This document shows, in pieces, positions 20,165 to 32,100 of a stretch of 64,000 nucleotides of DNA. Position 1 is the first letter of the stretch. Each line of letters starts with the position of its first letter. The notes under the pieces are model-generated. The model had not been told where the DNA came from, made no database searches, and was given only the letters and a program-made list of their open reading frames with translations. The position numbers and the translations under genes were made by a program. This DNA is from Oikopleura dioica (lineage: Eukaryota; Chordata; Appendicularia; Copelata; Oikopleuridae), in assembly GCA_907165135.1 (NCBI GenBank), contig OU015569.1, positions 1,612,001 through 1,676,000 on the forward strand, given 5' to 3'.

Positions 20165-22147
20165 ATGCAAAACTTTTCATTTTCACCGGATCGATCTCAC
20201 TCAGGAAGCTGGTCATTTTCGAGGGATGAACCGCGCTCGGCTCCTTCTATCTCAGCAACGAGCAACCAGTCGGCGAGGAGAAACATAATTTTGCGAGATT
20301 CGGCTCGAGATCAATTTAGAACTCAGCTCAATCGAAACAGGAACAAGTTTTTTTAATTACATTATACACGTAGCGCTTTTTTATAATTATATGAGACCAA
20401 CCTTAGAAACTTTTAATACTTGATGCTGGGCTCGTAGAAAGCCTGAGTCTTCTTCTTTTCTCAAAAACTTGCAAAAGTCAATTTCATCGCTCATTTCCGA
20501 GAAGTTATTCTCAAGTGCTCCAGCCGCGTCAAGACTCTTTTCCGCAGCGAGAAAGTCGCGAAATTCGCTCGACCAGCTTCATCGAAATTGCACAACCTGT
20601 TCCGTCGGTATCTCCGATTAATCGGCCAAGCTGGGCAGTTCGCATCAATCATCACAACGAACAGAATCGTCAAGAGTCTCTGAGTCAACAAAGTCTGCAG
20701 CCTTGGCCAAGTCAGCTAACTGACAGTCAGAGATCGCATAGAAGAACCACCGGATCTATCATCATTGACTCGCTACAACGTCTTGAAGATGACATCATTG
20801 AAGGTATTTTCCCACGTCTTTGAAAAAAAAGATAGAAAATCTCTCTTCTAGCTGAAGAAAATGCAGTGCCAATCTATCTGTCCGATTTGGTCCCTCACTT
20901 CCAGGTACAATCATTTCCTCTTTTTGAATATGCTAAACAGCCTTTTTTTTAGACAAGAGGACAAATGTCTGTCTTCCCGAATCCTTTCTCAAGAAAGAGT
21001 TTCATTAATTAATTATTTGATAAGCCTAAACAATAATTTCGGAACTCGAACAAAAGATGCGAGAATTCAGAGTGCGGAAACAAAGATCTTGATCTTCTAT
21101 TTGGCGTAAAAAGTATGTTTGAACTTAGGGAATTATTGAGAGTTCAAAATTCAGAGAGCTGTTATCATATTCTTTGTTTGGATTGCCTTCAAATTTCGCC
21201 GAATTCGCAACATGCGCGGAGCCGACTTCGCTCCATTTTCAACTCTATCAGGAAAAGGGTGCTTTAGACACGATCTTATCAGGGAAACATATTTCTCGAG
21301 CCCCTAAAAAGAGGACTTGGCACTTGTGGCTCCACTGCTTCCGGAAGAAGTTCAACCAGAGGAAGTTTCTCTGCTTCAGAGTCGCAGGAAGTGGATCTCT
21401 TTATGAATCTTCTATCCTTTTAGTATTTGACAATATTGAATATTCTTATCCTCAAAAAAGTCTCAACGAAGCGATTTGTCTGGCGCCCAAAAATTGTCCA
21501 AATTTGTCCGACGACTCTTTCCCTTCTTTCGACCAAAAGATTCAGCCACCCAAGGCGACGATGCGCTCACTGCTTTCTGTCCCATGTAGATTATTCTTTC
21601 AATTGAAGTTCAGACTGAACGATGATTTTAGTTGCAAAACGGAGACCTCTTTTGAGCCTCTTTTCGAACCTGGGTTCGGCAACCTGACTAAAAAACCTGA
21701 GTCAGGGTTCATAAAATTACAAATGAAAAGCCGTGTAGCGGCTTTTTTAAAAACGAAGCCGCGAAGCCGCTTCGCCAGAAATTAAAAATAAGATTGAGGA
21801 ATAACATTGCGAAGCCGCTTCGCGGCTTCGTTTTTAAAAAAGCAGCTACGCGGCTTTTCATTTGTAATCTTATGAACCCTGACTCAGGTTTTTTACTCAG
21901 GTTGCCGAGCCCAGCTACGAACATGGCGACAAACTCTGCGATCCAGAAACTTACCAGCGTGAATACGAGCTTACCCGACAAGTCCAGGCTGCTTTCCTAG
22001 CCAGGTACAGTTGTTAAAGAGTTATTCTAACGATAACTCTTTGTTTCTAGAGAGAACGAGTTCGTGGAAATGGTCGAAGAAGGCAAACGAAGCTACCAAG
22101 AAGCATCGGAACTGCACGGCAGCCAAGACTCGAATAGATTTTCGTGA
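20165..22147 (+). CDS. serine/arginine/glutamine-rich protein, multi-exon, unknown
   Basis: Opens ATG at 20165 (MQNFSFSPDRSHSGSWSFSR), a polar low-complexity N-terminus. Exon 1 ends near 20346 (AACAA then GT); exon 2 starts after CCGAGAAG near 20506 and encodes RQDSFPQRESREIRS, PINRPSWAVRINHHNEQNR and SIIIDSLQRLEDDIIE. A short exon (about 20852-20901) gives EENAVPIYLSDLVPHFQ. Middle exons between 20950 and 21600 are uncertain. The 3' part reads FEPLFE, then, beyond an inserted MITE (21670-21914), HGDKLCDPETYQREYELTRQ and, after one intron, RENEFVEMVEEGKRSYQEA, stop at 22145-22147, with AATAAA just after. No known domain; probably intrinsically disordered with helical C-terminus. Confidence 0.55.
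21670..21914. mobile_element. palindromic MITE, CTGGGCTCGG family, inside coding sequence
   Basis: 245 bp, starting CTGGGTTCGGCAACCTGAC and ending in the reverse-complementary CAGGTTGCCGAGCCCAG. Inner words TGAGTCAGGGTTCAT, AAGCCG(T/C)GTAGCGGCTTTTTT and ACGAAGCCGCGAAGC recur inverted. Flanks TTTCGAAC (21662-21669) and CTACGAAC (21915-21922) look like an 8-bp target duplication with two changes. No transposase. Confidence 0.8.
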
Positions 22148-22809
22148 AATTTGAAATTTGAATAAAGTGTTTTCAAATCGTGACTGTTTTAATTTCAGTT
22201 CCATCAGATTTATTGCCGGAGGGGCGCCTTTGCGGTGGTTGAAAATTGAATATGCCAGAAAGTGGAAAATCGTGAAGGGAGAAGATGTAAACATTGGTTA
22301 GCACAGGAGCACACGGCGGGGCTTCTAGAGCTCATTGAGGCTCATGAGCTGCTAGAGAGAACACCGACTCCCTGGAATTATGCTCAAGCTACGGAGTTCT
22401 AGAATATAAGCTACGATTATAGAGAGTGGAAGTCTCGAACTCTGGCGGAGGAAAATGTGATCGAAGAATTCGCAAGTTGAAATTTTCAAGTAAAATCAGT
22501 TTATTTTAAAAATAATTAATCGACGTTTCTATTATTTCAAAATGACACGAATCGCAACGTGCTGGAAATGAGCTAGCGGTGCAATTACTTCTATTTTGTA
22601 ATCTCACAAAACTATTTGCGAGCTCGACACCTTCACAAAGCTGATCCCCTTTTTGGCATTTCACGCCAGCGCCCGTTTGGTCAAATTTAGATTCCCCGGT
22701 GAGCTTCTTTTTAAAAGGCGCAAATTAGAAATTCGTCTATCTTTTTTTTAATTTTCTTCAAACGGTCTGCTTTTAAGATCCCGCTACAAATACTGCTCCC
22801 TTTTGCGAT

Positions 22810-23283
22810 TTGCTCCCGCTGATCAAGTCGAATGCTTTTATTCGTTGCACGAACTCGTCCTTCCATGGCTCGAGCTGTGCGTTTAGATGTCAAGGTGAAG
22901 ATCGTCTTCTGGACGAGTATGGACAGGAAGTGAACAGGTACACGACTTGCTTCTGCGACGAGAAAGATTTGTGCGACTGGAGAGGCGTCGCCCAAGAAGC
23001 GAAATGCAAGAACCCAGAGAAGGTGCGCGAAGAACTCGTTTCCAGCGTCAACAAGGGCTTCGTCAAAGCCTATCTCAAAGAAGAAATGACGCCGATCATG
23101 CTGAAGGTCTCGAAAAGCACTGGTGGAAACATCCGCCGCGTCATTAAAAAGTCGAAAAAGCTCCGGAAGCAAGTTTTGAAGGCGATTCCATCTTCGGATG
23201 ATGGTTTGACCGAGTTCTTCGACCAAAAGGACAAACTGCAGATCATCAATGACGTTCCGCAAAGGGCTCTAAATATTGATTGA
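22810..23283 (+). CDS. sushi/CCP-like ORF with helical C-terminal part
   Basis: The open frame carries one CCP-like cysteine set: IRCTNSSFHGSSCAFRC, then NRYTTCFCDEKDLCDW and VAQEAKC, with the usual Trp before the last Cys. CCP (sushi) domains are extracellular binding modules. After it comes a charged, probably helical segment (SVNKGFVKAYLKEEM, RRVIKKSKKLRKQVLKAI) and a TGA at 23281. The 5' end is unclear: no ATG in frame near 22810, so an upstream exon with the signal peptide is expected. Sushi sequence resumes at 23545 on the same strand, so this could be a separate gene or an exon set of the LRR gene with an alternative end. Confidence 0.55.
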   Translation: MLPLIKSNAFIRCTNSSFHGSSCAFRCQGEDRLLDEYGQEVNRYTTCFCDEKDLCDWRGVAQEAKCKNPEKVREELVSSVNKGFVKAYLKEEMTPIMLKVSKSTGGNIRRVIKKSKKLRKQVLKAIPSSDDGLTEFFDQKDKLQIINDVPQRALNID

Positions 23284-23544
23284 GCTTGGGTAGAAAATCG
23301 AAGCTGTCCAAAGTGAAAAATCTTTGGCGGAATTATGATAATGCTCTTTGAACGAGAGAGAGACTTGTGAGCCCGGTCTAGATAGATGTAGAGGAACTTG
23401 AGCGGAACATCAAAGCGGACAGCAGCGGCAGTTGCAAACCGCTCACTCTCAGTCAAGGGGCAAAACCGCTAGCTTTTTTTGCTTAGATAACATAAGGGGG
23501 TCAATATCAAATAAGAATATGCGATGATTTTATCCTTTCCAGAT

Positions 23545-26500
23545 TCGGAAGCGTAGAATGCTCAAATGGCTTCGTGGAGAACTCAGAATGCAAGAATGTC
23601 TGCAAAGAAGGCTATGTTCTCCACAGAAAGTCGCCTGGAAAACGCGTTTGTATTTGTACAAAATGGGGCTGCACATGGCTCAAGAAAACGCCCGCACGAT
23701 GCCAGAGACGGACAAAACGTGGCAGAGTCAAAGCAAACTGGTTAAAAATTTTTTCGATTCCGATTTATTCGGCAAATTTCTTAAAATACACTTTTTAACC
23801 AAAGACAGGCGGCGTGAATCTTCCTTCCTGCGTGCACATTGCCAACGGTGTCAAGGTGAGAGCGGCGTCGATACTAACCAGCGCGTTAAGAGATCTCAAT
23901 TTGCGGATTTAAGCTTTCCGTCTTTTGCTTTTTTTGCTGAGCAGGGATTTACGTGGCTCATCAGATCTCCTGGCGCTGGGATTCGACCGAATATCATTTC
24001 GTTCTTTTATTAGGTTCTTGTTCGTTCCAATCGATGTGTGTGCCCAAGCGGATGGCGAAACAGCGACAGGTGTGCCTCGCCAAACGACGATTGGACCGAG
24101 CCGTGTCGCTTCTCTCACCCAGCTAGTCTCGTTAAATACCGGTAAATCGGAAGATAGCAAACGTAAAAGGGCACCTAACGTGTTCACCCAACTCCTTAAA
24201 AAAGGGCAAGGCAATTTAGATTGGCCGCACCCTCTGCCAAATCTATTTAATTGCTAATTTTGTAGGGAGGAGGAGTTCGGAAACGTCAAAGTGAAACTAG
24301 ACTGCTCGAACACAAGAATATCAACGCCGATTTCGGAGGATGGAAACGAAGAGTCTTTCCAAGGGCCTTTCGTAAAAATGATAGTTCCCGGCCATACGAC
24401 CCAAGTGGACTTCCACAGTTCCGGCCTCACCATTCTCAAGCGAGAGCTTCTTGAAGGTAACGCAATCCAAATCATGAAATAAGCAGTGAGATTCTCTGAA
24501 TTTTAGAGGGCTCGTTTTTTATTTAAATCCCCCTCTTTTTGTCTGTTCTAGCGGAGTAAAAGCTTACTTTCTGATTGTGCAACGTGGCGATTTAGGTTTG
24601 TGTACTTTTCGCGCGGCCGCAAATTTAACGCCCGTGTATCGGATCCGCGAATTTCAGTAGCTCTTAGACTGACCCCATGATTTGGCGCGAGCACGGGCGA
24701 ATTGATTTCACGCTTTTCTATTTATACCCTGCTTTCATCAGATGATGACCATTTCCACTCTGACTCGATTTCGTCATTTTGAGATAATCGCATTTAGGCG
24801 CTTTCCGTCTTCAGACAGCCGACTTCTCCGAAAACTTTCTTAAAAATTTGCCCTTTGACTTATTTGTCAAAAACCAGGAACAGTTCCATCTTCACTAAAA
24901 AACCCTAGAACCCAAGAATCGAAACAATAGGCCCATCGATTGAACTGCCCAAAGATCATCTCGGAAATCAACCTTTCGAAAAATCAGATTCATTCTGTTC
25001 CACCGCGACTCTTCCTTGGACTCAACCAGTTGAAATCGATTGATCTTAGTCACAACCAAATCACTACTCTCAACAAACTTCTATTCAAAGACGCCAATTC
25101 AGTCACACATCTGGATCTTTCTAACAACAGACTTCTCTCAATAACGCGTGTTACGCTGATGAACATGATAAATCTGCAGGTAAATGAAAATAGATCGAAT
25201 ACCAGTGTCGCAAATTTTACTTTGTTTTTGCTCAGCTGGGCTGGTCTGAGAAAAAAATTTTCTTAGCTGAGCTGAGCTGGCCTATCTCGGAGGTAACTGA
25301 GCTGAGCTGAGTTAAGCTGGCCTTTTTCTGAGATCATTGAGCTGAGCTGAGCTGAGCTGAGCAGACTTTTTTTTAAGGTAGTTGAGCTGAGCTGAGCTGA
25401 GCTAATTTTACTGTGTTTTTGGTAGTTAAATTGTGTAAAAATCATTGAGCTGAGCTGAGCTAAGTGATAATTGTCTGAGCTGAGCTGAGCAGAACAGATC
25501 ATGTTTAAAAATATTTGAGCTGAGCTGAGCTGAGCTGAGCTGAGTGAAAGTTGTCTGAGCTGAGTCGAGCACATCAGATCATTTTCAAAAACCACTGAGC
25601 TGAGCTGAGCTCAGCTCACTCAGCTCAGCAAATTTGCTATCTGTCGAATACTATGGTATTACCACGGTGTTAAAATAGCTAGGAAAACGTGGGTTTGCGA
25701 CGTTTACCCCTTCAAGTGAACAGTTGTACCTTGTAAACTTATAGAGCCTGGATCTATCAAGCAACCGGTTCCGCGATCTAAGCCCGCTGAAGTTTGACGG
25801 GAAGCAGTTGGAGAGCATCAAGTTGGACCATAACAACGTGAGTCTTATCAAAACATCTTAGAAGTAGCTAAATGTAAACAACGATGATCCTCTAATGCGA
25901 TCGTTTTCAGCTGGACAAGCTCTCGATGACCATGTTCAAGTATTTGGACAATGTCAAGGAAGGTGCTCTTTAAAATTCAACTCGGAAAAATCGGAACTGT
26001 AAAAAGCACATAAAAGACTTTCTCGGCGCGCGGAAACCGACTGGAAGCAATTCCCTCTTTTATTTCGAACAAGCTTCCTTCTGCCATTGCGATGGATTTC
26101 GGGGAGGGTTGAACTGCAAACGAATACGAAAGAGTAACGGAAAACGAGGAGCACTTATCGTGTCCCCGCTCGAGCGGCTAAAGCTTTCCAAAGCTCTTTT
26201 TCTTGCTTCTCTGAGGCCGCCGCGCGTATCGTAACGTGTATCCTTAATTTTGAATTCATCCGAACCCAAAAAACCCAAAAAAGCGCAAAACAAAATTTCG
26301 GAGATAAAAGAAGACCAGTTCAAAAACGCGACACGGCTGAAGCGGCTCTTTATGGAAGACAACGCCATCAAGGATATCCCAGAAAGCGCCTTTGGCGAGT
26401 GCGAAACGTTGGTATTCCTTGACTTTCGAAGAAATAGGTTCAAACGCGTCAAGAATGACTGGATCAAGTAAGTGCGAAGATTGGTTAATTCGATCTTCTG

Positions 26501-28400
26501 ATATACTTTTTGGCCCCTTCTTCCAAAGTGTGAGGATTTTTGTTATTAGGGGGGGTCTAAAATCATTTGATAAAAATTAGTTTTAGGGGGTCAAATAAAT
26601 AAAATTGATAAAAAATGACCATTTTTGGTGCATTTTCGCGAAAATGGCCCTACTTCGAGTGGATTTTTGACCGATTTTTTCCGGCCAAAATTTTTTCTAC
26701 TTCTCCCTGCCTGATTTTTCAACCCTTTTCTATCCACCAGTTACCTCAGATTTTGCCTATCTCATCTGGTTTTCCCGCATTTTTGGTCACGGAAATCCCG
26801 ATTCTCGTCGACCCCCCCCCTTAATTTGAGGAAAACGCTGATACATATGATAGGTAATATTGTTAGTAAAATATGGTTAGCGTCCTGGACCAGGAAGTTG
26901 TAAATTTTTAGCAAAAGTGGTAGCAAAGTGGTTTAGGCATGAATATTATTCATGAGCCAAATACTAGTAGGAAAATCTTATTAGAAATAAAAACCTTTTT
27001 ATTCTGGTAAGACTCTTATGACAAGTCTGACTTTCTAAGAGCTTGAAAATGACCAGCTAGCAGCAATCGAGCATGTTAGTAGAATGAGCGGACGCGGGCT
27101 TTATCTAACAATAATACTTTCTACGTAATAATTAAGGAAGTGCGCTAATTTGACACACGTGTTCTTCGGCCAGAACGACATCCAGGAAGTGCCGAAAGCC
27201 TTGTTCAACCCGCACGAAAATCTCCGCACCTTCGATCTGAGCAACAATCGCATCAAGAAGCTGCCGGTCGAGTTCGCCGAGGAGAACCAGGAGCGGTGTT
27301 TCTTTTTTCCCAAAATCGTACGATAATCCAAACACGTGGTTTAATTTTGTGATTGAAATTGCTCACCTGAATGAAGGACCTGGCCCACATTTTTCTTCAA
27401 AATAATTTGATCAAACGGCTTCCAACGCACCTTTTCTATGGCTCAGGACAGGGTCCCAAATTAGAAAGAAACTTCTACACTGTAGATTTTATAGATGAAG
27501 CTCATTTTACCAGAAGTTTTCCGCAAGATTTTCGACTACTAAGCTTGTGGCTTCAGGATTGTCGATCAAGATTCCAAAAAGGTGTCCAACTTCATCGATA
27601 AAATTCCAAAACCTGGGCGAAAGATTGACAATCTTGGACCTAATTTTCGAGCTTTTCTTGACTTCTAGTCGAAAATCTTGCGGCTGGTTTTTCGCAAAAA
27701 AATCGTTGAAAGAGTGCAAGAGTACCCAAAGTACAGAGAGGCTCAAGTCAATCGACTTGGCGAATAACCGGTTATTGACAGGTGCGTTGAACGTTTATCG
27801 CTTTTTTTACAAATGTGATTTGTCCGCTTTAGTCGGAAACGTGCTGCCCCGCGACCTCAATATTCGCCCGGATCACGTCAACCTCATCAATCTATCCAGG
27901 AACAAGAACGTCGGCGAGGAGCTCAACAAGGCAAGATTATGTCATTTTGGCTGGAGCTGACTAAAACATGAATTCTAGCGCTGGGCCGGCTACGACTCCT
28001 GGCACTACAAGAGCGGCGCCGTGTTGCATCCCGTCGAAGACCCCATGACCGCTTTCGAGAACGCACTCAAGGAGTCCAGTCACCACTTACGGTAGAGCGG
28101 CTTCTCTTATCGCTCGAGTTCATTAAATTGACGCTTCAGATCGCTAAATCCCACTGGTGGCCTCGTTGAGCGCTTCGGCTTTACGCCTTTCGAAGACGAC
28201 CAGGTAAATCACAAATTTACACGCTCTAAACTAAAATATAAACGCATGCATTCGTACGGGGATGAGCGTCGATTAGACCGACGAAATTTCTGACGAATAA
28301 TTTTTAGGAAGAAGCTGGAGCTCTTGGACTTCGTCGCGCGCTCGACAATCTTTCTGGCACTTCGTTCGGAAGCTCCGCGCTGCCGGAGAACGAGCTCTAG
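23545..28400 (+). CDS. extracellular sushi plus leucine-rich-repeat protein
   Basis: Exons recognisable: 23545-23745 (sushi: VECSNGFVENSECKNVC, GYVLHRKSPGKRVCIC, TPARC), about 23812-23871, 24268-24460 (LDCSNTRIS, VDFHSSGLTILKRELL), 24926-25180 (LRRs: ISEINLSKNQIHSVPPRLF, LKSIDLSHNQITTL, VTHLDLSNNRLLSI), 25747-25839 (LDLSSNRFRDLSPLKFDG), 25911-25962, 26292-26468, 27142-27297 (LTHVFFGQNDIQEVPKALF), 27376-27450, 27713-27780, 27832-27930, 27979-28092, 28140-28202 and 28308-28400. The LRR consensus LxxLxLxxNxI is clear in at least ten repeats. The C-terminal exons are not LRR (WAGYDSWHYKSGAV, GGLVERFGFTPFEDD). One intron appears GC-AG (donor after GEELNK at 27930). Such proteins act at the cell surface or in the matrix; ligand unknown. 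Introns host a pentamer MITE (25203-25643). Confidence 0.75.
25203..25643 (+). mobile_element. TGAGC-pentamer MITE, copy 2, perfect 8-bp target duplication
   Basis: Starts CAGTGTCGCAAATTTTACTT and ends AAATTTGCTATCTG. The flanks are TCGAATAC on both sides (25195-25202 and 25644-25651), an exact 8-bp duplication. The interior carries TGAGC blocks and conserved spacers (CTGGCCTATCTCGGAGG, GTAGTTAAATTGTG, ATCATGTTTAAAA). It lies in an intron of the LRR gene. Confidence 0.88.
27510..27695. repeat. inverted repeat in an LRR-gene intron
   Basis: CGCAAGATTTTCGACTA at about 27522 is matched by TAGTCGAAAATCTTGCG at about 27668, and CAAGATT/AATCTTG words pair further in. No target duplication or coding content. 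Probably a small foldback insertion. Confidence 0.5.
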
Positions 28401-28667
28401 CGAATCTGTCCTTTCGTTATCGCCTTCCCTTGCTTTCTTTCTTTCTGACCTTCTAATTGTTCATCGCGCCACTCAGCTGGACTTATCTTGCCCCTCTTGC
28501 GGCGCGTCTGCATGAATACGCAATAAACATGCCACGACAGACAACAAACCACTTTTACGAATATCTTTTCATCTTCTTCCTTTTTGGAAATGCTTCCTGT
28601 CAGAAAAAGTCTCCATGATGACTCGATCATCCTTTTTCGGCAGTTTCAAAAACCTAGTCATAGGCTG

Positions 28668-28903
28668 CTGGGCTCAGCAACCTGTGTAGAAAGCCTGAGT
28701 CAGGGTCTGAAAGAGCTGAAAGAGCAGCGGCTTTTTTAAAAACGAAGCCGCGAAGCGGCTTCGCCAAAATTTTTGATAGATTGTAATGGTAGTATTAGCG
28801 AAGTCGCTTCGCGGCTTCGTTTTTAAAGAAGCCGCTGCGCGGTTTTTAATTTCAGCTTTTTCGGACCCTGACTCAGGCTTTCTACACAGGTTGCCGAGCC
28901 CAG
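28668..28903. mobile_element. palindromic MITE, CTGGGCTCGG family, perfect 8-bp target duplication
   Basis: Starts CTGGGCTCAGCAACCTGTGT and ends ACACAGGTTGCCGAGCCCAG. ATAGGCTG flanks both sides (28660-28667, 28904-28911). Core: GCGGCTTTTTTAAAAACGAA and its inverse with GAAGCCGCGAAGCGGCTTCG. Lies just 3' of the LRR gene. Confidence 0.9.
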
Positions 28904-29128
28904 ATAGGCTGGGCAGAGTAGGAGAATACTTACTCTTTGCGAGTTCTTTTTTTTTCTTTGCTGAAAGTTCACAGAAAAAAAAATCTGAAAATTGAGAGTT
29001 GAGTTATTAACTAGGCTAAATGGAGGGATTTTTTATGAGGTGAAAATTGCTGAAATGGGCCATCGAGATGATATAATAACTTGCGCTGGAATCTCTAATT
29101 AGAGAAACGAAGAAAAAAAGAAGTGGAA

Positions 29129-32100
29129 ATGAAAAGAAGGATTGAAGTCTTTGAATCAGAAACTTTGCAAAAGGTAGGTAAAGTCGTTAAATTAATTTTT
29201 TTTCACGATACAGATCCCGAAAATATATTTGATAATTAGTTTTATGCATTTGACGGAGGTGTTTTTAGATGCAGTAAAATAAAAATAGGGAAGTTAGGAC
29301 TTGATCTAACGCTGGTAACGCATGCTTTCAGCACCTGTGCTTGATGCTCTGCGTCATTTTTAATGACCATTCTAGAATTAGCAAATTAATTAAAGAAAAT
29401 TGCAACTTGTCCCTTTTATTTAATTTTATGAGAAGTCCGAGAGCCAGAAGAGCGGCAGTTCTTTCCGGCGAGGAGCTAGAGCTCGACCATGCGGAGAAAT
29501 TTAGAATTCACAGGACAGAGGCAAGCTTTTTCTTTTCAATAATTTTTTCAATCGCTAAAATGTTATAATTAAATATTTTAAGACAATGCGCGAATTCGCA
29601 TCGCGAAAACAGCACTTCGTGATTCTCAACTGCTCCGGCCAAAAATTCAGAATCGCTCGATTTCTTTTGGATAAGGATTGCCTCCGAAATCATCAACTTA
29701 CCATAATTACTTCCAATGAAAGAAAGTAGTGAATCCAAGAGTAGTACCCCAACACGCTTCTGGGCACGGAAGAAAAACGTGCTCCTTTTTGGTTAGAAGA
29801 AGGTAAAAATCGGAAACTGCGGTCGATAGTCTTAGTTTTAGATAATGAATTCTTCCTCGACCGTCATTACTCTGCCAATGGGCTTCCAAACACGTTTTCT
29901 TCGCCGCAGATAGCGCCTCTTTCTTACTTAGCCGCGCAATTAAAACACAGTAGTACTGTAGTCGAAAACGGCGACAGTAGTAGGTAGCCCTGTTTGAGCA
30001 TTCCGCGCGATTTTCGACTTCTATAGAACTGGGAAGCTGCGGCGACCGTTGGATATCCCTCTCAATATTTTTATACAAGAAGTTCAATATTTTGAGGTGC
30101 GACTCGCTAATATTTCCACTTGAGCTTGTTTAGCTCCACAAAGAGATTATTGGACAAGAATACCTCGAACTGCCATCTGAAAAGCTTCTCGACGCGACTG
30201 TGAGGAGCTACGAGCTCAATTATGATGGGATCAAGTCGTACATCAGGGACATCGTGGAACAGGATACAGACAGGAATACAGTTACGCAATCAAATGACAA
30301 GAATGACTACAAAAATCTGAGACTTGATATCGATAACCGAGCTCCAAAAAAGTCGGTAATACTTCGAAAGTTGTTCCCAAGATTGTCCATTTTTAGATGC
30401 TCTGTGCTTTCATTGGCCGATAGTTCTTTGTTATTATGTAATCCGAAAATCGAAAATCTTGGACTCAAATTCCGAAGCCTTATCGACAAATTTAGACCCC
30501 CCTCTTCAATATTTGACCAAGAATGTCGGTGTCTAGTGGACATTGCGTTGAAAGAGATAGTGTCACTATCACAGTTAGTCGTTTTGCGTAACTTGTAATG
30601 AGCTGGCCGGCGAAAATTTTCTTCTTCATGCAAATGAGCTTCATCCTGATTTCAGTCGGGAACTTTGTGCTCGCAACGCTACCGCAGTATCGCGACGACT
30701 CAGCTTTGAACACTCTGCCGATTCCGAGTCCGGACTCTAAGCAGTTTCCCTTCTTTGTCGTGGAGATTTTCTGCATTCTATATTTTGTTCTCGAGGTGAG
30801 ATGCTTTGCGCACGTGGTCTGATTGAGCACAAAAAGAGCACTTTTCAATTTCGTGGCTTACGTATTCTTTTCAGCTTCTAATTCGATTTTGGGTAGCGCT
30901 CTCGCCTGCCGAGTTCTTTGCCGACATTTTGTAAAAGCTTTCGAAAAAAATAATCTCAATTTAGAAAAATTATTTTTAAATTTCAAATATAAAAGTTGCA
31001 GCTATGAGTTGCAAATTTGCTGAGCTGAGAAAGCTGAGCTGGCTGAGTGAAAATTTCTCTGAGCTGAGCTGAGCTGGCCTATCCCGGAGGTAACTGAGCT
31101 GAGCTGAGCTGGAGTTTTTCTGAGATCATTGAGCTGAACTGAGCTCAGCAGACATTTTTTTAAAGTAGTTGGGCTCAGCTGAGCTGAGCAGACCCTAATT
31201 TGAGCTGAGCTGAGCTGGTTGAGCTGTGTTTTTAGTAGTAAATTTGTCATTGAGCTGAGCTAAGTGATAATTCGCTGAGCTGAGCTGAGCAGATCAGATC
31301 AGATCATTTTCAGAAACGACTGAGAAAAACTCCAGCTCAGCTCAGCTCAGCTCAGCTCAGCTCAGTTACCTCCGGGATAGGCCAGCTCAGCTCAGCTCAG
31401 AGAAATTTTCCCTCGGGCCAGCTCAGCTCAGCAAAAATAAAGTAAAATTTGCAACTCTGCAGCTCTGCAATAAAAACGTCATAAAAGCACTTTAGAAAGC
31501 CTTTTACTAGAACCAGATCGATATACTAGCAATTGTGCCATTCTTCACTGATGTTCTTCTGTCACTTGGCTTCAAAAATAACTACCTTTGCATTTGGTGG
31601 AGCGCCTCAATTACAGTGGCTCTAAGAGCATCTAAGAATTTCACCAAACATTGGGAATCACGTGCATAATTTCTCAAAGACTCTGAGGTTTTGATTTCGC
31701 GCGCCAAATCGACCAGAGAGATGAAATTCTTGAGCGTAATAATAGGTTGAACTCGGAGATTAGGAATGACGGAATTTTGTCAAATACAGCGCCAGGAAAT
31801 TGCTGATTTAGGGGAGACACGCAAAAATCTAATTGATGAAGTAACGAGCAATATTTTTTATAACAGAAAAGGATGTTCTAAAAGAGCTGGGTTTAGAGAA
31901 GCCAGGAGAGTAGACTTTTTACGAGATAAGTGGCCACGAAGCGAAATACAGCTTGGTGCTTGTCTTCCGAATCATCCGCGTCTTCAGAATTATTCGCGTC
32001 CTCAAACTACTGCGGTAAGGAACTACATCGTTTCTGATCATATTTCTAATAGACATAACTTTTGCCTCCTCGCGCTCGTCAAAACCTTCAAATACGCTGG

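Noticed and set aside
25263-25595. Minus-strand Gln/Leu/Ser-rich frame
   Set aside because: Translation of the TGAGC pentamer array of a MITE, not a gene; the same applies at 31002-31250.
29280-29345. tRNA-like stretch GTTAGGACTTGATCTAAC
   Set aside because: A T-arm-like stem is present but no acceptor, D arm or anticodon stem could be folded.
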